64,000 nucleotides of DNA from Pseudokineococcus marinus. Lineage in GTDB: Bacteria > Actinomycetota > Actinomycetes > Actinomycetales > Quadrisphaeraceae. The notes beneath the pieces were generated by a model. The model made no database searches and was not told where the DNA came from. It saw only the letters and a program-made list of their open reading frames with translations. Positions 32,777 through 41,754 of this stretch are shown piece after piece. Within the stretch, counting starts at the first letter, position 1. Each line of letters starts with the position of its first letter. The stretch lies in assembly GCF_037482405.1 (NCBI RefSeq), contig NZ_JBBHZZ010000005.1, forward strand, positions 201,554 to 265,553, in the 5' to 3' direction. The translations under genes were made by a program, and so were the position numbers.

Positions 32777-34861
32777 ATGCGGAGGGTGCCTGAGCCGGAC
32801 TTCCGGCAGGTCTTCGACGAGACGCCGACACCGCTCCTGCTGCTCACCCCGGACCTCGTCATCGTCGCCGCGAACCGCGCGCGCCTCGAGGCGACGGCGA
32901 CGACGCTCGAGGGCACCGTCGGCCGCGGCCTCTTCGACGTCTTCCCGCTGAACCCCGACGACCCGGGCGGGGACGGCCTGGTCAACCTCCGCGAGTCCCT
33001 CGCCGTCGCCCGCGACACGCGCCGACCGCACACCATGGCGATCCAGAAGTACGACATCCGGATGCCCGACGGGAGCTACGTCGAGCGGTACTGGAGCCCG
33101 CGCAACGTCCCCCTCCTGGACGAGCACGGCGAGGTGGTGCTGCTGCTCCACCGTGCGGACGACATCACCGAGTACGTCCGGGCGCGCGAGGACGTCCGGC
33201 TCTCGACGGAGCGCAGCGACCGGCTCCGCGAGCGGGCGGAGCAGGTGGAGGCCGACCTGTTCTCGCGCACGCGCGAGCTCGAGCACCTGGTCGCCGACCT
33301 CGGACGCGCCACGGCGCGCGCCCAGCTGCTGGCGCGCGCGACGAGCGAGATGGCCGCCACCGAGGACGCCGAGGACGCCCTCGTGCGCCTCTCACGGCTG
33401 CTGGTCCCGGTCCTCGCGGACTGGTGCGTCGTCAGCCTCGTCGCGGACGACCGGCGGGCCCGCACCGCCCGCTCCCTCCGCGTCGTCTCGGCCTGGCACG
33501 AGGACCCCGCCGCCCGGGCGCTCGTGGCCGAGTACGCCGCCCTACGGCAGTCGGCCCTCACCTCCGACCCGCTCCTCGAGGGGGCGCTGACGAGCGACGG
33601 TCCGCAGGTCGTCGGCGAGCGGGCGCAGGAGCACCTCGCGTCGGTCCTGGCCCCGGGCCGGGCGCAGGACCTCGTCCACGAGCTGGAGCCGGCGTCCCTG
33701 GTCGTGCTGCCGCTGCGCGCGCGGGGCCGCACGCTCGGGGTGCTCTCGCTCGTCAGCGGTGCCGCCCGCGCCCCCATCGGTCCCGAGGAGCTCGCCACCG
33801 CGACGGACGTCGCGGGACGGGCCGGGCTCGCCCTCGACAACGCCCGGCTCGCCCGCCGCCACCGCGAGCTCGCGGAGGCGCTGCAGCGCTCCCTGCTCAG
33901 CGCCCCCGCCCAGCCCGACCACACCCAGGTCGTCGTGCGCTACGCGCCGGCTGCGGAGGCGGCCCAGGTGGGCGGGGACTGGTACGACGCCTTCCTCCAG
34001 CCGGACGGCACGACCACCCTCTCCATCGGCGACGTGCTGGGCCACGACACCGAGGCGGCCGCGGCCATGAGCCAGGTGCGGTCGCTGCTGCGCGGCGTCG
34101 CGGTGGCCACCGGGGCCGGGCCCGCGGAGGTCCTCTCCGGCGTGGACCAGGCCATGGTGACCCTGCAGGTCGGCACGACCGCCACCGCCGTGGTCGCCCG
34201 CCTCGAGCTCCCGCCCGACGGTCCGCGGAGGACCGCCCTCCTGCGGTGGTCGAACGCCGGTCACCCGCCCCCCGTGCTCGTCTCCGCCGACGGCGCCGTG
34301 CGCCCGCTCACGGCCCCGCGCCCGGAGCTGCTCCTCGGGGTCGCGCCCGACGCCCACCGCAGCACGAACGAGGTCCTGCTCGAGGAGGGCGCGACGGTCC
34401 TGCTGCACACCGACGGCCTGGTGGAGCGGCGCGGCGAGTCCCTCCAGCAGGGCCTCGACCGCCTGGCGGACGTGCTGCGCGACCTCGCCACCCGGTCCCC
34501 GGACCTCGACTCCCTGTGCGACGACGTGCTGGCGCGCATGCTGCCGGCGCGCCCCGAGGACGACGTCGCGCTGCTCGCCGTCCGGCTGCACCCTTCCGAC
34601 CGCCCGCGCCCCGCCGAGGCCGGTCCCGTGCGCGTGCCCGACGACGTGCCGGACGCCCCGGAGGTCGCGCGCCGTAGCCGCGACGCGGGCGCGCGGCCCT
34701 CAGCGGGCGGCGGTGCCGCGGGAGCGTCCTGCCGACGCGGGACGCGCCACCGGGCGGCGGGTCACCAGCGACGGCCGCGGCCGGCCCTCGCGACGGGCGA
34801 CCTCAGAAGCCGAGGCGCTGGAGCTTGCGCGGGTCGCGCTGCCAGTCCTTGGCGACCTTGA
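32777..34861 (+). CDS. PAS-GAF-SpoIIE protein phosphatase
   Basis: 694 residues from the ATG at 32777. Domains in order: a PAS-like sensor (residues ~8-135, beginning FRQVFDETPTPLLLLTPDLV), a coiled-coil linker (~140-195), a GAF domain (~195-375) and a PP2C/SpoIIE phosphatase (~395-605) with metal-binding Asp401 (GGDWYDAF), Asp419 (IGDVLGHD) and Asp596. It probably dephosphorylates an anti-sigma-factor antagonist in a partner-switching stress pathway; no such partner gene is in the window. The last ~85 residues are low-complexity and its end runs 59 bases into the convergent era gene, so a true end further upstream lost to a frameshift is possible. Confidence 0.88.
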   Translation: MRRVPEPDFRQVFDETPTPLLLLTPDLVIVAANRARLEATATTLEGTVGRGLFDVFPLNPDDPGGDGLVNLRESLAVARDTRRPHTMAIQKYDIRMPDGSYVERYWSPRNVPLLDEHGEVVLLLHRADDITEYVRAREDVRLSTERSDRLRERAEQVEADLFSRTRELEHLVADLGRATARAQLLARATSEMAATEDAEDALVRLSRLLVPVLADWCVVSLVADDRRARTARSLRVVSAWHEDPAARALVAEYAALRQSALTSDPLLEGALTSDGPQVVGERAQEHLASVLAPGRAQDLVHELEPASLVVLPLRARGRTLGVLSLVSGAARAPIGPEELATATDVAGRAGLALDNARLARRHRELAEALQRSLLSAPAQPDHTQVVVRYAPAAEAAQVGGDWYDAFLQPDGTTTLSIGDVLGHDTEAAAAMSQVRSLLRGVAVATGAGPAEVLSGVDQAMVTLQVGTTATAVVARLELPPDGPRRTALLRWSNAGHPPPVLVSADGAVRPLTAPRPELLLGVAPDAHRSTNEVLLEEGATVLLHTDGLVERRGESLQQGLDRLADVLRDLATRSPDLDSLCDDVLARMLPARPEDDVALLAVRLHPSDRPRPAEAGPVRVPDDVPDAPEVARRSRDAGARPSAGGGAAGASCRRGTRHRAAGHQRRPRPALATGDLRSRGAGACAGRAASPWRP

Positions 34862-35849
34862 CCCGCAGGTCGAGGAAGACGGGCACGCCGAGCAGCGCCT
34901 CGATGCCGGCGCGCGCCTGCGTGCCGACCTCGCGCAGCCGGGAGCCGCCCTTGCCGATGACGATGCCCTTCTGCGAGTCGCGCTCGACGAAGAGCTGCAC
35001 GTGGACGTCGAGCATGCCGTCGGCGCGCTCGCCGCCGTCCGCCGCGGGCCGCGGGCCCATCTCCTCGACGACGACGGCGAGGCTGTGCGGCAGCTCGTCG
35101 CGCACGCCCTCGAGAGCGGCCTCGCGCACGAGCTCGGCGACCATGACGGCCTCCGGCTCGTCGGTGAGCTCGCCGTCGGGGTACATCGGCGGGCCCTCGG
35201 GCAGGTGGCCGAGGAGGACCTCCTCGACGACGTCGACCTGCTGGCCCCCGGTGGCGGAGACGGGCACGACGTCGGCCCCCGGCAGGAGCTCGGCGACCTC
35301 CACGAGGTGCTGGGCGAGCCGGTCGCGGGTCACGAGGTCGGTCTTGGTGACGACGGCGACGACGGGGGTGCCGCGCCGGCCCTCGCTCAGCGGCTGCAGC
35401 TGCGCGGCGATCCAGCGGTCCCCCGGCCCCACCGGCTGGTCGGCGGGCAGGCAGAAGCCGATGACGTCCACCTCCGCGAGCGTCGCGAGGACGAGGTCGT
35501 TGAGGCGCTGGCCGAGCAGCGTGCGGGGCCGGTGCAGCCCGGGGGTGTCCACGAGCACCAGCTGCGCCTGCGGGCGGTGGAGGATGCCGCGGACGGTGTG
35601 CCGCGTCGTCTGAGGACGGCTCGAGGTGATCGCGACCTTCGTGCCGACGAGAGCGTTGGTCAGCGTCGACTTGCCCGCGTTCGGGCGCCCGACGAAGCAG
35701 GCGAAGCCGCTGCGGTAGCCCTCGGGGACGGCCGGCAGCGAGGAGCCGGTGACCACGGCCGAGGCGGGGACGCCGGGCGGGGGGACGTCGTCGTCGTCGA
35801 GGTCGTCGGCGCGGTCGTCCGGACCGCCGGAGGGCGGGCGCGGGCTCAC
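34803..35849 (-). CDS. era: GTPase Era
   Basis: 348 residues. The GTG at 35849 overlaps the ybeY stop (GTGA). G motifs: GRPNAGKST (G1), TTRHT region (G2), DTPGLH (G3), TKTD (G4) and SATGG (G5). The C-terminal KH domain includes IVIGKGGSRLREVG. Era binds 16S rRNA and helps 30S assembly. The N-terminal ~40 residues are an acidic, disordered extension (DDRADDLDDDDVPPP) beyond the usual ~300-residue length. Confidence 0.96.
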   Translation of the reverse strand: MSPRPPSGGPDDRADDLDDDDVPPPGVPASAVVTGSSLPAVPEGYRSGFACFVGRPNAGKSTLTNALVGTKVAITSSRPQTTRHTVRGILHRPQAQLVLVDTPGLHRPRTLLGQRLNDLVLATLAEVDVIGFCLPADQPVGPGDRWIAAQLQPLSEGRRGTPVVAVVTKTDLVTRDRLAQHLVEVAELLPGADVVPVSATGGQQVDVVEEVLLGHLPEGPPMYPDGELTDEPEAVMVAELVREAALEGVRDELPHSLAVVVEEMGPRPAADGGERADGMLDVHVQLFVERDSQKGIVIGKGGSRLREVGTQARAGIEALLGVPVFLDLRVKVAKDWQRDPRKLQRLGF

Positions 35850-36301
35850 CGGCGCTGCCCGAGGAACTCGAGGAGCAGCTGGCGCTGGAGGGCGAACATG
35901 GCGCGCTCCTCCTCCGGCTCGGCGTGGTCGTAGCCCAGCAGGTGCAGGACGCCGTGCGTCGTCAGCAGCAGGAGCTCGTCGGCCGTCGAGTGCCCGGCCG
36001 CCCGGGCCTGGCGGGCCGCGACGTCGGGGCACAGGACGACGTCGCCGAGCAGCCCCGGGGGGCTCGGCTCGGCGTCGGTGCCCGGCCGGAGCTCGTCCAT
36101 GGGGAAGGACAGGACGTCGGTCGGCCCCTCCTCGCCCATGTGCTGCACGTGCAGGGCCGCCATCGCCTCCTCGTCGACGACGAGGACGGACAGCTCCGCG
36201 CGCGGGTGCACGTGGAGGGCGTCGAGGACGTGGCGGGCGAGGTCGGCGAGCTCGCGCTCGTCGACGGCGTGCGCCGTCTCGTTGGCGACCTCGACGCTCA
36301 T
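35846..36301 (-). CDS. ybeY: endoribonuclease YbeY
   Basis: 151 residues. The ATG at 36301 overlaps the phoH stop (ATGA). The zinc motif HGVLHLLGYDH near residue 115 is complete, and LSFPMDE before it is typical. YbeY takes part in 16S rRNA 3' maturation and ribosome quality control. The phoH-ybeY-era order, all coupled, is widely conserved. Confidence 0.96.
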   Translation of the reverse strand: MSVEVANETAHAVDERELADLARHVLDALHVHPRAELSVLVVDEEAMAALHVQHMGEEGPTDVLSFPMDELRPGTDAEPSPPGLLGDVVLCPDVAARQARAAGHSTADELLLLTTHGVLHLLGYDHAEPEEERAMFALQRQLLLEFLGQRR

Positions 36302-37428
36302 GCGCCGGCGTCCTCGGCGGCCGGTGCGGGTGACTCCCGCGGCGCGCTGCGGGCGGGCGCCGACCGGCGCGGGCCCCGGACGTCGCGGCGCTGGCCGTCG
36401 GGCGCGGTGGCGCCCCGGCGCGCGTCCCACCGGCCGTAGGCCTCGACGATGTCGCTGACGAGCTTGTGGCGGACGACGTCGCCGGCCTCGAGGCGGGCGA
36501 AGGCGACCCCGTCGACGCCGTCGAGGATCTCCTGCACGACGCGCAGGCCCGACTCGGTGCCGCTCGGGAGGTCGACCTGCGTGACGTCACCGGTGACGAC
36601 CATCTTCGAGCCGAAGCCCAGGCGCGTGAGGAACATCTTCATCTGCTCGGCCGAGGTGTTCTGCGCCTCGTCGAGGATGATGAAGGCGTCGTTGAGGGTG
36701 CGCCCGCGCATGTAGGCGAGCGGAGCCACCTCGATCGTCCCCGCGGCCAGCAGCCGCGGCACCTGCTCCGGGTCGAGCATGTCGCCCAGGGCGTCGTACA
36801 GCGGCCGCAGGTAGGGGTCGATCTTCTCGGTGAGCGTGCCCGGCAGGAAGCCGAGCCGCTCCCCCGCCTCGACGGCAGGGCGCGTGAGGACGATGCGCGT
36901 GACCTGCTTGGCCTGCAGCGCCTGTACGGCCTTGGCCATGGCGAGGTAGGTCTTGCCCGTGCCGGCGGGGCCGATGCCGAAGACGACCGTCTGCTCCTCG
37001 ATGGCGTCGACGTACCGCTTCTGCCCCAGGGTCTTGGGGCGGATGGTGCGCCCGCGCGAGGACAGGACGTCGAGCGTGAGGACGTCGGCGGGCCGCTCGC
37101 TCGTCGCCCGGCGCAGCATCGCGACCGACCGCTCGACGGCGTCGGGGGTCAGCACCTGGCCGGCGGCGACGACGGCGGACAGCTCGTCGACGAGGCGCTC
37201 GAGCAGCGCCACCTCGGGCGCCGGCCCGGAGGCGGTGATCTCGTCGCCGCGCACGTGCACGTCGAGCTCGGGGAACGAGCGCTCGACGACGCGGAGCAGC
37301 TGGTCCCCGCTGCCGAGCAGCGACAGCATCGACACCTCGGGCGGCACGACGACGGTGTGGCGGGTCCGCCCGGTCTCGGGGCGCGCTCCGCCGGGGCGGC
37401 GGGGGGAGGTCTCGTGGGGCTGCGTCAT
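36298..37428 (-). CDS. phoH: PhoH-like ATPase
   Basis: 376 residues, ATG at 37428. The N-terminal part has KH-like features (VPPEVSMLSLLGSGDQLLR). The PhoH ATPase domain follows with Walker A GPAGTGKTYLA, GERLGFLPGTL, Walker B FIILDEAQNTS and LTRLGFGSKMVVTGD. Its role in the cell is thought to be in RNA metabolism together with YbeY. Basic disordered tails at both ends make it slightly long. Confidence 0.94.
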   Translation of the reverse strand: MTQPHETSPRRPGGARPETGRTRHTVVVPPEVSMLSLLGSGDQLLRVVERSFPELDVHVRGDEITASGPAPEVALLERLVDELSAVVAAGQVLTPDAVERSVAMLRRATSERPADVLTLDVLSSRGRTIRPKTLGQKRYVDAIEEQTVVFGIGPAGTGKTYLAMAKAVQALQAKQVTRIVLTRPAVEAGERLGFLPGTLTEKIDPYLRPLYDALGDMLDPEQVPRLLAAGTIEVAPLAYMRGRTLNDAFIILDEAQNTSAEQMKMFLTRLGFGSKMVVTGDVTQVDLPSGTESGLRVVQEILDGVDGVAFARLEAGDVVRHKLVSDIVEAYGRWDARRGATAPDGQRRDVRGPRRSAPARSAPRESPAPAAEDAGA

Positions 37429-37531
37429 GGGCGGGCCGGGGCCCAGGGCTCCTCGCGCTCGCGCACCACCGGGCCGGGCGCGCTCGTCGGGGGAAGGGTA
37501 GCCCGCGGCCGCCGGGCCGGCGGGGGTGGCG

Positions 37532-37547
37532 CCGCCCCGCGGGGCGG
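37532..37547 (-). terminator. short GC hairpin upstream of phoH, not downstream of HIT
   Basis: CCGCCC and GGGCGG arms enclose a CGCG loop, just beyond the HIT gene stop on the minus strand and before the phoH start. No T-tract. It could separate the HIT gene from phoH. In such GC-rich DNA a hairpin this short may be chance. Confidence 0.35.
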
Positions 37548-37552
37548 GACGC

Positions 37553-37975
37553 TCAGAGCGACCCGGCGAGCTCCCCGCCCGGGGCGGCGAGGACGTGGCC
37601 GTGCGCGTGGTGGACGGTCTGCCCCGCGGACGCCCCCGTGTTGAAGACGAGGCGGTGCTCGCCCGCCGCGGCGCCGCCGTCGGCGGCCACCCGGGCGCCC
37701 GTGGCGACGAGGTCGGCGAGGACGCCGGGAGCCTCCGCCGCCAGCGCGACGACGTCCGGGTGGTGGTCGCGCGGCACGACGAGGACGTGCAGCGGGGCCT
37801 GGGGGGCGAGGTCGCGGAAGGCGACGACGGCGTCGGTGCTCGCGACCAGCTCGGCCGGCACCTCCCCGGCGACGATGCCGCAGAAGACGCACCCGTCCTG
37901 CCGGCGGGGCGAGGCCCCGGAGGACGTCACCCCCGCTGGGCCGTCCGGGTCGGGGGCCTGCTCCGTCCGGGTCAT
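37553..37975 (-). CDS. HIT-family nucleotide-binding protein
   Basis: 140 residues, ATG at 37975. The family signature HHAHGHVLA (His-x-His-x-His) is near the C-terminus, and CVFCGIVAGEVPAELV with a Cys pair opens the fold. HIT proteins hydrolyse dinucleoside polyphosphates or AMP-linked compounds. The exact substrate is unknown. A gene of this family next to phoH-ybeY-era is common in Actinobacteria. Confidence 0.93.
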   Translation of the reverse strand: MTRTEQAPDPDGPAGVTSSGASPRRQDGCVFCGIVAGEVPAELVASTDAVVAFRDLAPQAPLHVLVVPRDHHPDVVALAAEAPGVLADLVATGARVAADGGAAAGEHRLVFNTGASAGQTVHHAHGHVLAAPGGELAGSL

Positions 37976-38036
37976 GCCCCGGACTGTAGGGCCGCCCCGG
38001 CTGGGACGCGGCGGCACCCGGCCGATGCCCCAGGGC

Positions 38037-39029
38037 ATGACGACGAGACGCGACCCCCGCCACGCCGCGCCGACGACCCGCTCCGCCCGCGCCGGAGGCG
38101 CCCGCCGGCATCCGGCCGCCCTGCGCGCCCGCCGCGCCGCGCCGGCGGGGGCGGCCGCCGTCCTCGCGCTCGTCGTGGCCGCCGGGGCCGCCGCGACCGA
38201 GCGCGGGACCGAGGGGGCGCCCGCGGGCCTCTCCGCGGCGCCGCTCGGGGCCGCCGGTGCCGTCGGCGTCCCGTCGACGTCCGCCGACGTCTCGGCTCCT
38301 GCCGGGACCCCGGCCGACGGCACCGGCGCCACCCCCGACGGGACCGGGTCCGTCACCGCCCTGCCGGCGGCGGTGCCGGCCGAGGGCGCCGCGGACGACG
38401 TCGCGGTCGGCCCGGCCAGCGCAGCGCTCGTCGTCCCCGGCGTGCCGGAGGACGGTCCGGTCGCCGACGCCGACCTTCGTCCCCTGGCCGGGGCGCCGCG
38501 CGGGAGCGGCCCGACGGAGGGCTCCACGCCCGCCGCGGCGGCGGTCGAGCAGGGGCTCGGGGACGGCGACGTCCCCGTCCCTGCTGCTCCTCCCGCCCCC
38601 GCCGCTCCCGACGCCCCCGGCCCGGCGGAGGCGGCGGCCGGCGTCCCGGGCGCGCCGCCGGACGCCCCGGCGGCCGGCCTGGCGGCCGGCACCACGGCCT
38701 CGGCCCCCCGCGTGGCGATCTCCGGACCCGCGGCGGGGGCCGCGCTGCCCGCCGGCTGCACCGTGCACCTCGTCGGCACCGCCACCAGCGCCGCCGAGGC
38801 GACGGTCGTCTGGCAGGTGCGCAAGGGCACCCAGACCGTCCTGCGCGGCTCGTCCGTCGTCGAGGGCGCGGACGGCACGGCCGCCCCCCTCGGCGCGCAG
38901 GGCTCGTGGGAGGCCTTCGTCGACCTCCCCGCCGGCACCTACACGGTCCGCGTCGAGATCCCCGACTACTCCGACGGCGAGGGCGGCGGGATGCCCGCGG
39001 TCGAGCGGAGCTTCACGGTCAGGGCCTGA
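38037..39029 (+). CDS. secreted or anchored protein with Gmad2-like domain
   Basis: 330 residues from the ATG at 38037 (an ATG at 38025 is in frame). A basic N-terminus and one hydrophobic segment (GAAAVLALVVAAGAAA, residues ~37-52) act as signal or anchor. Residues ~55-235 are a Pro/Ala/Gly-rich low-complexity stretch. The last ~90 residues form an Ig-like fold resembling Gmad2 (VWQVRKGTQTVLRGSSVVEG, then GSWEAFVDLPAGTYTVRVEI and a PDYSDGEGGG segment). Gmad2 domains are found in extracellular proteins. The function is unknown. Confidence 0.75.
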   Translation: MTTRRDPRHAAPTTRSARAGGARRHPAALRARRAAPAGAAAVLALVVAAGAAATERGTEGAPAGLSAAPLGAAGAVGVPSTSADVSAPAGTPADGTGATPDGTGSVTALPAAVPAEGAADDVAVGPASAALVVPGVPEDGPVADADLRPLAGAPRGSGPTEGSTPAAAAVEQGLGDGDVPVPAAPPAPAAPDAPGPAEAAAGVPGAPPDAPAAGLAAGTTASAPRVAISGPAAGAALPAGCTVHLVGTATSAAEATVVWQVRKGTQTVLRGSSVVEGADGTAAPLGAQGSWEAFVDLPAGTYTVRVEIPDYSDGEGGGMPAVERSFTVRA

Positions 39030-39084
39030 GGGAGGCCGACCCCGTCAGGGGCGCCCCGCTCCTGCCGTCGGACGCCCGACGGCA

Positions 39085-39123
39085 CCGGGCCCCGACGACC
39101 GGCTCGCGGTCGTCGGGGCCCGG
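39085..39123. terminator. 17-bp perfect terminator hairpin
   Basis: Arms 39085-39101 and 39107-39123 are exact reverse complements with a GCTCG loop. It sits between the convergent Gmad2-type gene and dnaJ and can serve both. No T-tract. Confidence 0.8.
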
Positions 39124-39163
39124 TCGCGTCCCCGGCGGTGCCCCGAGGGGGGCACCGGGTGCG

Positions 39164-40282
39164 TCACCGTCCCGAGATGAGGTCCCGCAGCCGTCCGAAG
39201 ACCCCGCCGCCGGCGCTCGTCAGACGGCCCTCGGCCGCCTCCTCGCCCCGCATCTCGGCGAGCTGGCGCAGCAGCTCCTCCTGGCGCTCGTCGAGCCGGG
39301 TCGGCGTCTGCACGTCCACGTGGACGAGCAGGTCGCCGCGGCCGCCGCCGCGCAGGTGCCCGACGCCGAGGCCCCGCAGCGTGTGCACCTCGCCCGACTG
39401 GGTGCCCGCGCGCACGTCGACGGACTGCGAGCCGTCCAGGGTGTCGACGGACAGGGTCGTGCCCAGCGCGGCCGCGGTCATCGGCACCTGGACCGTGCAG
39501 TGCAGGTCGTCGCCGCGACGGGTGAAGGTCTCGTGGTCGCGCTCCACGACCTCGACGAAGAGGTCGCCGGGCGGGCCCCCGCCGAAGCCGACCTCGCTCT
39601 GGCCGGCCAGCTGGATGCGGGTGCCCGTGCTGACGCCCGGGGGGATGCGGACCGTGAGGGTCCGGCGCTCCTGCACGCGCCCCTCCCCCGCGCACTCGGG
39701 GCACGGGTTGGGGATCGTCGTGCCGAAGCCCCCGCAGTTGGGGCACGGCGCGGTCGTCATGACCTGGCCGAGGAAGCTGCGCACCTGGCGCTGCACCTGG
39801 CCGCGGCCGCCGCAGACCTCGCACGTGCGCGGCGAGGTGCCCGGCTGGCAGCACGAGCCCTGGCACGTCGAGCACACGACGGCGGTGTCGACCTGCAGCT
39901 CGCGGTCGGCGCCGAAGACGGCGTCGCGCAGGTCGACCTCGACGCGCACCAGCGCGTCCTGGCCCCGGCGGGCCCGCGAGGCCGGGCCCCGCCCGCCGCC
40001 CCCGGCCGCGCCGCCGAAGAAGGTCTCGAAGATGTCGGAGAAGCCGAAGCCCGCGCCCGCGCCCCCGCCGCCGAAGCCGCCGAGGCTCTCGCCGCGGTCG
40101 TAGGCGCGGCGCTTCTCGGGGTTGGACAGCACGTCGTAGGCCGCGGACACGTCCTTGAAGCGCTCGGCCTCGCCGGGGTTGACGTCCGGGTGCAGCTTGC
40201 GCGCCAGCTTCCGGTACGCCTTCTTGATGTCCTCGGTGGAGGCGTCGCGCGGGACGCCGAGGGCCTCGTAGTGGTCGCTCAC
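39164..40282 (-). CDS. dnaJ: chaperone protein DnaJ
   Basis: 372 residues, GTG at 40282. The J domain contains HPD (KLHPDVNPGE) near residue 32, followed by a Gly/Phe-rich region. The zinc region has four CxxC pairs: CSTCQGSC, CEVCGGRG, CPNCGGFG and CPECAGEG. The first pair departs from the CxxCxGxG form in its last position. It delivers unfolded clients to DnaK. It follows hrcA on the same strand with 110 bases between them, the usual actinobacterial hrcA-dnaJ2 operon. Confidence 0.96.
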   Translation of the reverse strand: MSDHYEALGVPRDASTEDIKKAYRKLARKLHPDVNPGEAERFKDVSAAYDVLSNPEKRRAYDRGESLGGFGGGGAGAGFGFSDIFETFFGGAAGGGGRGPASRARRGQDALVRVEVDLRDAVFGADRELQVDTAVVCSTCQGSCCQPGTSPRTCEVCGGRGQVQRQVRSFLGQVMTTAPCPNCGGFGTTIPNPCPECAGEGRVQERRTLTVRIPPGVSTGTRIQLAGQSEVGFGGGPPGDLFVEVVERDHETFTRRGDDLHCTVQVPMTAAALGTTLSVDTLDGSQSVDVRAGTQSGEVHTLRGLGVGHLRGGGRGDLLVHVDVQTPTRLDERQEELLRQLAEMRGEEAAEGRLTSAGGGVFGRLRDLISGR

Positions 40283-40392
40283 CAGGGGTGCTCGCTCCTG
40301 TCGGGGTCAGGTCCGTGGGTCGGGACGGCGGCCGCCGGCGCTCGGGCCGGGGACGCGCGGGCGGCGGGCCCACCAGGCGCCCGCCCGCCGGG

Positions 40393-41424
40393 TCAGCTGC
40401 CGATGATGCGGGACACGTAGCGGGCCACCGCCCGGACGGCGGCCATGGTCGTCGGGTAGTCCATGCGCGTGGGGCCGAGGACGCCGAGGTGGGCGACCAC
40501 CTGGCCGCCCGAGCCGTAGCCGCTCGTCACCACCGACGCGTCCAGGAGCCGGTCGTGCTCGAGCTCGCGCCCGATGCGCACGGACACGCCGCCCGCCGCC
40601 GCCGCGGCGTCGTCGGCCATCTCCCCGAGCAGCCGCAGGAGCACGACCTGCTCCTCGATGGCCTCGAGGACCGGCGAGATGGACTGGGGGAAGTCGGTGC
40701 CCGCGCGCGCGAGGTTCGCCGTGCCCGCGAGGACGACGCGCTCCTCCCGCTCGGCGGACAGCGAGTCCTCGAGCGCCCGCAGGACGGCGCGAACGACGTC
40801 GCGGTCCTCCGGGCGGAAGCGCTCGGGCAGGGTCGGCAGGCGGGCGACGACGTCGGAGAGCCGGGCGCCCGCGGACGCCTCGCCGAGGCGCGTGCGCATC
40901 TCGGCGACGAGGGTCTCGGGCACCTCGTGCCCGACCTCGACCGTGCGCTGCTCGACCCGCCCGGAGTCGGTGATGAGGACGAGCAGCAGGCGCGGGCCGC
41001 CGAGCGGCACGAGCTCCACGTGGCGGACGGTGGCCCGGCTGAGGGACGGGTACTGGACGACGGCGACCTGGCGCGTGAGCTGGGCGAGCGCCCGCACGGT
41101 CCGCGTGAGGACGTCGTCGAGGTCCGTCGCGTCGTCGAGGAGGGTCGAGATGGCCCGCCGCTCCGCCGGGGACAGCGGCTTGACCGTGGAGAGCCGGTCG
41201 ACGAAGGCGCGGTAGCCCTTGTCCGTGGGGACGCGGCCGGCGCTCGTGTGCGGCTGGGCGATGTAGCCCTCCTCCTCGAGGACGGCCATGTCGTTGCGGA
41301 TGGTGGCGGGCGAGACCCCCAGGCTGTGGCGCTCGACGAGCACCTTCGAGCCGACCGGCTCCCGGGTCGCGACGTAGTCCTCGACGATGGCCCGCAGGAC
41401 CGCCAGCCGCCGCTCGTCGCTCAC
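40393..41424 (-). CDS. hrcA: heat-inducible repressor HrcA
   Basis: 343 residues from the GTG at 41424, with GGAGGT about 9 bases upstream. The N-terminal winged helix reads RRLAVLRAIVEDYVATREPV and SPATIRNDMAVLEEEGYI. The GAF-like middle and C-terminal ALEDSLSAE to LGVLGPTRMDYPTTMAAVR match the family. HrcA represses chaperone genes by binding CIRCE, and one such site lies just upstream, so it is autoregulated. Confidence 0.96.
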   Translation of the reverse strand: MSDERRLAVLRAIVEDYVATREPVGSKVLVERHSLGVSPATIRNDMAVLEEEGYIAQPHTSAGRVPTDKGYRAFVDRLSTVKPLSPAERRAISTLLDDATDLDDVLTRTVRALAQLTRQVAVVQYPSLSRATVRHVELVPLGGPRLLLVLITDSGRVEQRTVEVGHEVPETLVAEMRTRLGEASAGARLSDVVARLPTLPERFRPEDRDVVRAVLRALEDSLSAEREERVVLAGTANLARAGTDFPQSISPVLEAIEEQVVLLRLLGEMADDAAAAAGGVSVRIGRELEHDRLLDASVVTSGYGSGGQVVAHLGVLGPTRMDYPTTMAAVRAVARYVSRIIGS

Positions 41425-41494
41425 CGGTGCACCTCCGCCCTCGTCCGCCCGCCGCGGCTGCGCGCCGCCGGGCCGGCGCGGCTCGCCCCGCGCC

Positions 41495-41519
41495 TGGCAC
41501 TCCTCGGTCGTGAGTGCCA
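41495..41519 (-). promoter_or_regulatory. CIRCE element of hrcA-dnaJ
   Basis: TGGCACTC and GAGTGCCA are perfect 8-bp arms with a 9-base spacer, close to the CIRCE consensus TTAGCACTC-N9-GAGTGCTAA. It lies ~70 bases upstream of the hrcA start. It is the HrcA operator and implies heat control of hrcA and dnaJ. Confidence 0.92.
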
Positions 41520-41544
41520 AGCCTACGCCCGCGCGGCGCGCGGC

Positions 41545-41698
41545 NNNNNNNNNNNNNNNNNNNNNNNNNNNNNNNNNNNNNNNNNNNNNNNNNNNNNNNN
41601 NNNNNNNNNNNNNNNNNNNNNNNNNNNNNNNNNNNNNNNNNNNNNNNNNNNNNNNNNNNNNNNNNNNNNNNNNNNNNNNNNNNNNNNNNNNNNNNNNN
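41545..41698. other. assembly gap (154 N)
   Basis: A run of N between the hrcA promoter and the LLM oxidoreductase gene. The true length and content are unknown. The flanking bases 41521-41544 and 41699-41754 show no gene. Confidence 0.99.
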
Positions 41699-41754
41699 GG
41701 GAGGCGCCGCGCCGGGCCGGACGGCGAGAGCTCGTCGGAGGCCGGGGTGCCGGC

